Assembly (NCBI GenBank): GCA_946479405.1
Contig: CAMLGD010000193.1
Location: 1-6,076 of the forward strand
Direction: 5' to 3'
DNA length: 6,076 nt
Source: an uncultured Vogesella sp.
GTDB lineage: Bacteria; Pseudomonadota; Gammaproteobacteria; Burkholderiales; Chromobacteriaceae
The stretch's first letter is position 1; the number at the start of each line of letters is the position of its first letter. Shown piece after piece: positions 1 through 4,008 of this stretch. Below the pieces are notes generated by a model. The model was not told the origin of the DNA, did not search any database, and saw only the letters and a program-made list of their open reading frames with translations. The translations under genes and the position numbers were made by a program.

Positions 1-285
1 GGCAAGGTGCCGGCGGCGATTCACGTATCGCCGGAAGCACTGCTGGGTGGCGACATCGGCAAGGTGCAGGACGGCGACCTGGTGCGGCTGGATGCCGACA
101 AGGGCGAGCTGACCGTGCTGGTACCGGCTGCCGAATGGGCGGCCCGCCAGCCGGCGCGTATCGACCTGAGCGGTAAGCAGTTCGGCACCGGCCGCGACCT
201 GTTCGCCGGCATGCGCCAGCTGGCCACCGCGGCGGAAGAGGGCGCAATGACCTTCTCCCACCCGCTGTGGACGCAACAAGGCTGA
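1..285 (+). CDS. edd: 6-phosphogluconate dehydratase, C-terminal 94 residues (5' end outside window)
   Basis: Edd dehydrates 6-phosphogluconate to 2-keto-3-deoxy-6-phosphogluconate (KDPG) in the cytoplasm, the first committed step of the Entner-Doudoroff pathway; enzymes of this IlvD/Edd family carry an iron-sulfur cluster. Only the C-terminal tail is visible. It opens with GKVPAAIHVSPEA and continues with GGDIGKVQDGDLVRLD, GELTVLV and GTGRDLFAGMR, which line up closely with the end of Escherichia coli Edd as I remember it (GKVPAAIHVTPEA, KVRDGD, GELTLLV, GTGRELF). The frame is open from base 1 and ends with TGA at 283-285. The full family length is about 600 residues, so roughly five sixths of the gene lies upstream and the cluster cysteines are not in view. 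An eda gene follows after 128 bases, supporting an edd-eda unit. The family call is firm; catalytic integrity cannot be judged here. Confidence 0.93.
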   Translation, partial: GKVPAAIHVSPEALLGGDIGKVQDGDLVRLDADKGELTVLVPAAEWAARQPARIDLSGKQFGTGRDLFAGMRQLATAAEEGAMTFSHPLWTQQG

Positions 286-360
286 TCGTTAATCACGCAA
301 TAGCGCAAAGGTTGGCCGCAAGCCAGCCACTAACATGAGCCGCAACAAAACCCCGCAGCA

Positions 361-380
361 CGCCTGAGCCAATACAGGCG
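361..380 (+). other. small inverted repeat ahead of eda
   Basis: CGCCTG (361-366) and CAGGCG (375-380) form a perfect 6-bp stem with an 8-base loop. It lies about 20 bases upstream of the eda ribosome binding site and has no T-run, so it is not a terminator. It may be a processing or stability hairpin in the edd-eda message, or chance in GC-rich DNA. The rest of the 286-413 gap shows no convincing promoter. Confidence 0.3.
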
Positions 381-413
381 CACTGCCAGCGGCTCGAAAG
401 GACAAGGACAGAC

Positions 414-1040
414 ATGGACGCTTTGAATCTGCTTCGCCAAAGCCCGGTAATGCCGGTAATCGTGGTCAACGACGCCGCCGTTGCGGTGGATCTGGCGCGT
501 GCCCTGGTGGCTGGCGGCATCCGCACCCTGGAAATCACCCTGCGCACCAAGGCGGCGCTGGCGGCCATGCGCCGCATCCGCGATGAAGTGCCGGACGCGC
601 TGGTAGGCGCCGGCACCGTGCGCACCCGTGCCCACCTGGAAGCGGCGCTGGATGCCGGCGCGCAGTTCGGCCTCAGCCCGGGCCTGACCCCGGAGCTGGC
701 CGCCGCCGCGCGCGCCTCCGGCGTGCCGTTCATCCCCGGCGTGGCCACGCCGTCCGAGGCGATGCACGCCCAGGACGAAGGCTTCAACATCCTCAAGCTG
801 TTCCCGGCCGAGGCGGTGGGCGGCATCAAGCTGCTCAAGGCGCTGGCCGGCCCGCTGCCGGAACTGCGTTTCTGCCCGACCGGCGGCATCGATGCTTCCA
901 ATGCGGCCAACTACCTGGCACTGCCGAACGTGCTGGCGGTGGGCGGCAGCTGGCTGACCCCGGAAGCGGCGCTCGCCACCCAGGACTGGGCCAAGATCAC
1001 CGCACTGGCCAAGGAAGCCAGCGCACTGGCCGTACGCTAA
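414..1040 (+). CDS. eda: KDPG aldolase (2-keto-3-deoxy-6-phosphogluconate / 4-hydroxy-2-oxoglutarate aldolase)
   Basis: Eda cleaves KDPG to pyruvate and glyceraldehyde-3-phosphate, the last dedicated Entner-Doudoroff step, in the cytoplasm; the family is a class I, Schiff-base (beta/alpha)8 aldolase acting as a trimer. The protein has 208 residues, the usual length. Visible landmarks are PVIVVND near 14-20, LEITLRT at 39-45 with catalytic Glu40 and Arg44, VGAGTV at 64-69, GAQFGLSPGLTPEL at 82-95, ILKLFPAEA at 126-134 with the Schiff-base Lys128, RFCPTGGI at 152-159 and a phosphate-binding VGGSWL at 176-181. These match E. coli Glu45, Arg49 and Lys133 with a constant offset of five. The ATG at 414 is preceded by AAGGACAAGGA (398-408), giving a well-spaced Shine-Dalgarno. 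It lies 128 bases after edd and before a strong terminator. All key residues are present, so it should be active. Confidence 0.97.
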   Translation: MDALNLLRQSPVMPVIVVNDAAVAVDLARALVAGGIRTLEITLRTKAALAAMRRIRDEVPDALVGAGTVRTRAHLEAALDAGAQFGLSPGLTPELAAAARASGVPFIPGVATPSEAMHAQDEGFNILKLFPAEAVGGIKLLKALAGPLPELRFCPTGGIDASNAANYLALPNVLAVGGSWLTPEAALATQDWAKITALAKEASALAVR

Positions 1041-1073
1041 GGCGTAGCGGACCAACGGTTATTGCCGGCATGT

Positions 1074-1092
1074 GCCGGCGGTTGCCGCCGGC
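1074..1092 (+). other. GC-rich hairpin just after eda
   Basis: GCCGGCGG (1074-1081) and CCGCCGGC (1085-1092) are exact reverse complements separated by three bases. The hairpin lies 33 bases after the eda stop and has no T-run, so it is not an intrinsic terminator alone. It may protect the 3' end of the edd-eda message; the true terminator is further on at 1207-1242. Confidence 0.45.
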
Positions 1093-1206
1093 CGGCCTGT
1101 CCCGGATTGGACGCCTGACAGCCGGCGCTGGTGGCCGCCACCCGATCCTTTCCGTCAGACACGCGCTGCGGGATGGTGTGTTTTGTTGCTTTTCGTTTCT
1201 TTAGCA

Positions 1207-1242
1207 GGCGTGCCGACTCTCCCCGGCACGCCGTTTTTTTTT
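1207..1242 (+). terminator. strong intrinsic terminator of the edd-eda unit
   Basis: GGCGTGCCG (1207-1215) pairs perfectly with CGGCACGCC (1224-1232), a 9-bp GC-rich stem with an 8-base loop. A single G follows, then nine consecutive T residues (1234-1242). This is a textbook Rho-independent terminator for the + strand. It separates the Entner-Doudoroff genes from the downstream two-component system, implying that the regulator has its own promoter or depends on limited read-through. No A-run precedes the stem, so it should act in one direction only. Confidence 0.92.
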
Positions 1243-1267
1243 GCCCGCCGCCGCGGACAAGGCGGGC
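1243..1267 (+). other. hairpin directly after the terminator T-run
   Basis: GCCCGCC (1243-1249) and GGCGGGC (1261-1267) form a 7-bp perfect stem with an 11-base loop. It begins at the base after the terminator T-run. No T-run follows it. Its role is unknown; composition alone makes short GC stems likely here. Confidence 0.35.
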
Positions 1268-1276
1268 GGACAGCTT

Positions 1277-1294
1277 GCGGCCAACGTTGGCTGC
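1277..1294 (+). promoter_or_regulatory. imperfect 18-bp palindrome upstream of the response regulator
   Basis: The segment 1277-1294 is centred on the perfect 12-mer GCCAACGTTGGC (1280-1291) and extends to 18 bp with one mismatched pair. It is the most symmetrical duplex in this gap and has the shape of a dimeric-repressor operator. It lies about 130 bases before the regulator start, and no promoter is visible right beside it, so a binding function is only a possibility. Confidence 0.25.
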
Positions 1295-1327
1295 TACCGG
1301 CCCCCCGCCGTGGCCCGCTCCGGACGG

Positions 1328-1367
1328 ATGGCGCGACACGCCAGCTGCGGGCGTGGCAGCGCGCCAT
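1328..1367 (+). other. two-part stem-loop upstream of the response regulator
   Basis: ATGGCGCG (1328-1335) pairs with CGCGCCAT (1360-1367). Inside it, CACGCC (1337-1342) pairs with GGCGTG (1350-1355) around a 7-base loop. That is 14 bp in total, interrupted only by an A opposite GCAG. No T-run follows. It ends 16 bases before the TTGACA at 1384. It could be a REP-like unit or a folded leader or barrier element; the sequence does not decide. Confidence 0.45.
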
Positions 1368-1383
1368 GCCGCCGGATGCTGTT

Positions 1384-1412
1384 TTGACATACCATCTGCC
1401 ACTGTCACTTAG
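1384..1412 (+). promoter_or_regulatory. possible promoter of the two-component genes (consensus -35, poor -10)
   Basis: A perfect TTGACA lies at 1384-1389. At 17-bp spacing the -10 position is ACTTAG (1407-1412), a poor match. GGTTAT at 1415-1420 looks better but is too far away. If the -35 is used, transcription would begin about 1419-1420, only a few bases before the ATG at 1425. A weak -10 beside a perfect -35 is compatible with an activated or autoregulated promoter. The evidence is thin. Confidence 0.28.
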
Positions 1413-1424
1413 CCGGTTATCACC

Positions 1425-2099
1425 ATGAAACTGTTTGTTGCCGAAGACGACACCGTTCTGGCCGACGCGCTGCTGACGCGGCTGGCGCGGCTGGGGTTTG
1501 ACACCGAGCATGCCGCCGATGGCATCACGGCGCAGCAGCGTCTGCTGGATGACGCGTTCGATGCGGTGATCCTCGACATCGGCCTGCCGGGGCTGAATGG
1601 CCTGCAGGTGCTGCGCAATGTGCGCGTGCACAAGCCGGCGCTGCCGATCCTGATCCTGACCGCGCTGGACAGCATGGAAGATCGCGTCGCCGGGCTGGAT
1701 GCCGGCGCCGACGACTACCTGGTGAAGCCGTTCGAATTCCCGGAGCTGGAGGCGCGCATCCGCGCCTTGCTGCGCCGCCACCGGGTGGTGGACAGCCAGC
1801 AGCGCGACGAGCTGCGCTTTGGCCGCCTGCGGCTGGACCGCAGCGGCCAGCGCGCCTGGGCCGACAACCAGCCGCTGGAGCTGTCGGCGCGCGAACTGCA
1901 GTTGCTGGACATCCTGATGGGCAACGCCGACCGGGTGGTGACCAAGGAGCAGATCGCCACCGAGCTGTCCGGCGACGGCGAAGAGGTGGGTGCCAATGCG
2001 GTGGAGGTGTATGTGCACCGCCTGCGCAAGAAGCTGGATGGCAGCGGCGTCGGCGTGCGCGCGGTGCGCGGCCTGGGCTACCTGCTGGCGGCGGAGTAG
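1425..2099 (+). CDS. OmpR/PhoB-family response regulator, TctD/GltR-like
   Basis: This is a 224-residue cytoplasmic response regulator that should be phosphorylated by the kinase encoded downstream and bind DNA as a dimer. The receiver domain (about 1-116) shows the acidic cluster Glu7-Asp8-Asp9, phospho-acceptor Asp51 in VILDIGLPG, Thr79 in LILTALD, and Lys101 in DDYLVKPFE. The winged-helix domain (about 125-222) shows LELSARELQLLDIL, then NAVEVYVHRLRKKLD as the recognition-helix region, and VRAVRGLGYLL at the wing. Length and motifs are typical of the family. An in-frame TAG at 1410-1412 leaves ATG 1425 as the only sensible start, yet no Shine-Dalgarno precedes it. Its last codons contain GGAG (2093-2096), probably the ancestral ribosome site for the kinase. 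Its position between edd-eda and a sugar importer suggests control of sugar uptake; the actual signal is unproven. A symbol (tctD, gltR or qseB) would be a guess. Confidence 0.95.
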   Translation: MKLFVAEDDTVLADALLTRLARLGFDTEHAADGITAQQRLLDDAFDAVILDIGLPGLNGLQVLRNVRVHKPALPILILTALDSMEDRVAGLDAGADDYLVKPFEFPELEARIRALLRRHRVVDSQQRDELRFGRLRLDRSGQRAWADNQPLELSARELQLLDILMGNADRVVTKEQIATELSGDGEEVGANAVEVYVHRLRKKLDGSGVGVRAVRGLGYLLAAE

Positions 2100-2102
2100 T
2101 CG

Positions 2103-2234
2103 ATGCGGCCAACCTTGCGGCACCTCGCAACGCCCCGCTTGCCAAGCGAGACAAGGCGCGAACGACACTGCCGCCGCCGCATATGGTTGATGGCTAAGGA
2201 GGCATTTTGGGTGAGCAACGCAGTATCGCAATGA
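2103..2234 (+). CDS. 43-codon ORF carried by the palindromic element, possibly a leader peptide
   Basis: An open frame starts at ATG 2103, six bases after a GGAG (2093-2096) that overlaps the regulator stop region, and ends at TGA 2232-2234. The product would be a basic peptide of 43 residues with an RRERHCRRR stretch at 18-26 and the C-terminal run MAKEAFWVSNAVSQ. I recognise no domain. The exact anti-Shine-Dalgarno complement TAAGGAGG sits inside it (2195-2202), eight bases before an in-frame GTG at 2211, so a 7-codon form (2211-2234) is also possible. The frame lies wholly within the inverted-repeat element, and its first codons are set by the repeat arm. It may therefore be an accidental ORF of a repeat, but it has a credible start site and could carry ribosomes towards the kinase. 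Confidence 0.3.
   Translation: MRPTLRHLATPRLPSETRRERHCRRRIWLMAKEAFWVSNAVSQ
2195..2202 (+). promoter_or_regulatory. perfect Shine-Dalgarno (TAAGGAGG) inside the element
   Basis: TAAGGAGG is an exact complement of the conserved 3' end of 16S rRNA and the strongest such match seen upstream of any gene in this window. It is 70 bases upstream of the kinase ATG, too far to serve it directly. It is eight bases before GTG 2211 and four before TTG 2207. Ribosomes loaded here would translate only the short frames that end at 2234 or 2275. Confidence 0.5.
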
Positions 2235-2275
2235 CAGTGGGCGTTTCGCGCGCTGTCGCAAGGTTGGCCGCATGA
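2231..2275 (+). other. 14-codon mini-ORF overlapping the kinase start
   Basis: ATG 2231 overlaps the stop of the upstream 43-codon frame as ATGA (2231-2234). This frame reads MTVGVSRAVARLAA and stops at TGA 2273-2275, again overlapping the kinase ATG as ATGA (2272-2275). The pair of four-base overlaps has the geometry of translational coupling. The mini-ORF has no Shine-Dalgarno of its own, so it would depend on re-initiation. Whether it is translated is unknown. Confidence 0.3.
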
Positions 2276-3696
2276 GCGCCGCCCGCCCGCGCCAGCTGTC
2301 GCTGCGGCGGCAATTGCTGCTGTGGCTGCTGCTGCCGCAGCTGGTGCTGTGGCTGGGTGCGGCCTTCCTCGCCTACCAGCTGACGCTGGCCTACGCCAAC
2401 GAGGTGATCGACCGCACGCTGGCCAAGTCCAGCAGTGCGCTGGCGCGGCAGGTGAAGCCGTTCGGCAACGGCTTCTATGTCGACTTTCCGCGTGCCGCGC
2501 GCGACGTGCTGGAGCAGGACCCGGACGACCGCGTCTACTACATGGTGAGCTCGCCGCCGGAGGCGTTCCTGCTCGGCGAGCCGGCGATGCCGCGCCCGCC
2601 GCTGGGCAGCAGCGCCCCGCACGGGGAAACCTTCTTCTACAACGGCAAGCTCGGCAAGCTGGATGTGCGCGTGGCGGCGCAATACCTGCCGGCCGGCACG
2701 CCGGACAAGCCGGAGCTGATGCTGGTGCAGGTGGCCAAGAGCCGCACGCTGTCGGCGGAGCTGGCGCGGCGCATCCTGTTCGACATGGGCCTGCCGCTGC
2801 TGCTGCTGATCTCGCTGACCAGCGTGCTGGTGTGGGCCGGGGTCAGCCGTGGCCTGTCACCACTGCGCAGCCTGCGCCGCACGGTAGAGGATCGCAGCCC
2901 GCGCGATCTGGCGCCGATCGAGATCGACAACGCACCGGCCGAGGTGCGCACCCTGGCCAGCGCCATCAATACCCTGCTGGACGAAGTGCACGCGCAGGTG
3001 GCGCAGCAGCGGCGCTTCATCGCCGATGCCGCGCACCAGCTGCGCACGCCGCTGGCCGGGCTGAAATCGCAGACCGAGCTGGTGCAGGCGGAACTGGCGG
3101 AAGCGGCGCCGGATCTGCCGCTGGCCTTGCGGCAGCTGCGGCAGGTGGAAACCAGCGTCGCGCGCTCGATCCGCGTGGTGAACCAGCTGCTGGCGCTGGC
3201 GCGTGCCGAGCCGGAAGCCGGGCTGCAGCTGGCGCCGCTGGATCTGGCGGCGCTGGCGCGCGAAGTGGCGGCCGAGGCGGTGCCGCGTGCGCTGGCGGCG
3301 GGGCAGGATCTGGGGGTGGAAGGCGAGGAAGGCGCGCTGCCGGTGTACGGCCATGCCGGCCTGCTGCGCGAACTGGTGGCCAACCTGCTGGACAACGCCA
3401 TCAGCTACACCCCGCGCGGTGGTGAAATCACGCTGTGGCTGGCGCGCGACGGCAGCCAGGCGCGGCTGGAAGTGCGCGACAACGGTCCGGGCATTCCGGA
3501 GAGCGAGCGCGAGCGGGTGTTCGAGCGCTTCTACCGCGGCAGCGCCGAGGGCAAGGGCAAGGGCTGCGGCCTGGGCCTGGCCATCGTGCAGGAAATTGCC
3601 CGCCGCCACGGCGCCAGCATCCGGCTGGATGACAACCCGGGCGGTGGCCTGCGCGCCTGCCTGCTGCTGCCGCTGTCCAGCCCGGTGGCACGCTGA
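2272..3696 (+). CDS. membrane sensor histidine kinase, TctE-like, partner of the upstream regulator
   Basis: This 474-residue inner-membrane kinase should autophosphorylate and pass phosphate to Asp51 of the upstream regulator. Hydrophobic segments at about 15-37 and 168-190 bracket a periplasmic region of about 130 residues. The N-terminal part (LRRQLLLWLLLPQ, DRVYYMVSSPPEAFLLGEP, PRPP) resembles the 2CSK_N sensor domain of TctE/QseC-type kinases. A HAMP-like linker (about 191-243) follows, then the H-box RFIADAAHQLRTPLAG with His255. The ATPase domain has LVANLLDNAISYTP with Asn371 and Asn375, DNGPGIP at 403-409, FERFYRG at 418-423, and GCGLGLAIV at 431-439. All catalytic boxes are intact. 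The start is fixed because no ATG, GTG or TTG lies in frame between stop 2212-2214 and ATG 2272; only a weak AAGG (2260-2263) precedes it. The 172-base gap to its partner is unusual and is filled by an inverted-repeat element. The ligand cannot be read from the sequence; a sugar or sugar acid is suggested by context. Confidence 0.94.
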   Translation: MSAARPRQLSLRRQLLLWLLLPQLVLWLGAAFLAYQLTLAYANEVIDRTLAKSSSALARQVKPFGNGFYVDFPRAARDVLEQDPDDRVYYMVSSPPEAFLLGEPAMPRPPLGSSAPHGETFFYNGKLGKLDVRVAAQYLPAGTPDKPELMLVQVAKSRTLSAELARRILFDMGLPLLLLISLTSVLVWAGVSRGLSPLRSLRRTVEDRSPRDLAPIEIDNAPAEVRTLASAINTLLDEVHAQVAQQRRFIADAAHQLRTPLAGLKSQTELVQAELAEAAPDLPLALRQLRQVETSVARSIRVVNQLLALARAEPEAGLQLAPLDLAALAREVAAEAVPRALAAGQDLGVEGEEGALPVYGHAGLLRELVANLLDNAISYTPRGGEITLWLARDGSQARLEVRDNGPGIPESERERVFERFYRGSAEGKGKGCGLGLAIVQEIARRHGASIRLDDNPGGGLRACLLLPLSSPVAR

Positions 3697-3734
3697 ATCG
3701 CTGCCGTTGCGGCGGCGGCAACCCTGTCGCGTGT

Positions 3735-3754
3735 GTAGTTGCGACACTACTTTT
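3735..3754 (+). terminator. weak possible terminator after the kinase
   Basis: GTAGT (3735-3739) pairs with ACTAC (3746-3750) around a 6-base loop, followed at once by TTTT (3751-3754). The stem is short and AT-rich, so it would be a weak intrinsic terminator at best. It lies 38 bases after the kinase stop. An alternative stem GTCGC/GCGAC (3726-3745) competes with it. Confidence 0.3.
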
Positions 3755-3781
3755 GCTGCTGTTGTTGCGGTGCAATATCGC

Positions 3782-3791
3782 GGGCATGCCC
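3782..3791. other. 10-bp perfect palindrome in the transporter upstream region
   Basis: GGGCATGCCC (3782-3791) is self-complementary. It lies about 110 bases upstream of the proposed -10 box, a distance at which a second regulator or a bending protein could act. Nothing else supports a role, and a 10-bp palindrome can arise by chance. Confidence 0.2.
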
Positions 3792-3845
3792 AATTCTGTG
3801 GCAATTAACGCCTATGTCATGATGCGGCGCACCTAATCTGTCGCG

Positions 3846-3889
3846 TTTCCTTACGGCAATCCTGTCAAAAACTTACGTAAAACTTACAG
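3846..3889 (+). promoter_or_regulatory. 11-bp-periodic direct repeats, probable binding site of a PhoB-family regulator
   Basis: AAAACTTAC occurs twice, at 3868-3876 and 3879-3887, exactly 11 bases apart. A third CTTACG core occurs at 3850-3855, 22 bases (two helical turns) upstream in the same register; the unit between (3857-3867) is degenerate. Tandem 11-bp repeats on one face of the helix are the hallmark of OmpR/PhoB-family operators. The second repeat ends ten bases before the -10 box, replacing the -35, as in Pho-box promoters. The adjacent response regulator is the natural candidate, but this is inferred. An embedded TTACGTAA palindrome (3873-3880) would permit other binders. Confidence 0.6.
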
Positions 3890-3897
3890 CTCGCGGC

Positions 3898-3903
3898 TAT
3901 AGT
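3898..3903 (+). promoter_or_regulatory. -10 box of the sugar-transporter operon
   Basis: TATAGT (3898-3903) matches the sigma-70 -10 consensus at five of six positions. No good TTGACA lies 16-18 bp upstream; that space is taken by the 11-bp repeats, which suggests an activator-dependent promoter. The start of transcription would be about 3910, giving a leader of roughly 100 bases before gtsA. Confidence 0.55.
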
Positions 3904-3911
3904 TCACCCAA

Positions 3912-3943
3912 CCGCGGAACCGGCAAGGAGAGTTGCCCCGCGG
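3912..3943 (+). other. 5'-UTR stem-loop with GGA in the loop
   Basis: CCGCGG (3912-3917) pairs with CCGCGG (3938-3943). Above a four-base bulge, GGCAA (3922-3926) pairs with TTGCC (3933-3937) around the hexaloop GGAGAG. The structure would start within a few bases of the predicted 5' end, where stem-loops commonly protect mRNA. A GGA exposed in a hexaloop is also the geometry favoured by CsrA/RsmA proteins. AAGGAG within it has no usable start codon nearby. Confidence 0.5.
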
Positions 3944-3996
3944 CGGAAGTCTGCCCGCACATAAACCAACACCGCCGGGCGACGACACAACACGAC

Positions 3997-4001
3997 AGGA
4001 G
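3997..4001 (+). promoter_or_regulatory. ribosome binding site of gtsA
   Basis: AGGAG lies seven bases before ATG 4009, the best-placed Shine-Dalgarno for a gene in the window, as expected for an abundant periplasmic protein. Its context ACAGGAGATG also resembles the CsrA recognition core ACARGGAU, so the site could be masked by CsrA. Confidence 0.8.
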
Positions 4002-4008
4002 ATGGAAC

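Larger units (their letters stand above)
2103..2273. repeat. MITE-like palindromic element with 17-bp terminal inverted repeats, between regulator and kinase
   Basis: Bases 2103-2119 (ATGCGGCCAACCTTGCG) and 2257-2273 are perfect reverse complements. A G/T pair and two more complementary pairs extend the arms to 20 positions, and weaker complementarity continues inward to about 2145/2231. The two arms bracket a 171-bp unit that fills the whole gap between the response regulator stop and the kinase start. ATG occurs at both junctions (2103-2105 and 2272-2274), compatible with a 3-bp target duplication. Deleting 2103-2271 joins GGAG-TAGTCG to the kinase ATG, giving a normal tightly coupled junction. 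An inner hairpin CGCTT/AAGCG lies at 2136-2148. There is no transposase, so if mobile it is non-autonomous. It could instead be a native regulatory leader. The inverted repeat is certain; its mobile nature is inferred. Confidence 0.7.

Noticed and set aside
304..320. A near copy of the element arm (CGCAAAGGTTGGCCGCA) between edd and eda, suggesting a second repeat copy.
   Set aside because: It has an extra A and no partner arm. The same GCGGCCAAC core also occurs inside coding sequence at 902-911 and 5605-5613 from Ala-Ala-Asn codons, so matches of this length arise by composition here.
1155..2273. Long minus-strand open frame starting at the right arm of the element and running through the response regulator.
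   Set aside because: It is antisense to a clear response regulator and to a terminator. Its first residues are dictated by the inverted repeat, and there is no domain or plausible expression signal.
2207..2275. Alternative TTG start for a 22-codon frame after TAAGGAGG.
   Set aside because: Spacing to the Shine-Dalgarno is only four bases and TTG is a weak start; GTG 2211 at eight bases is better placed.
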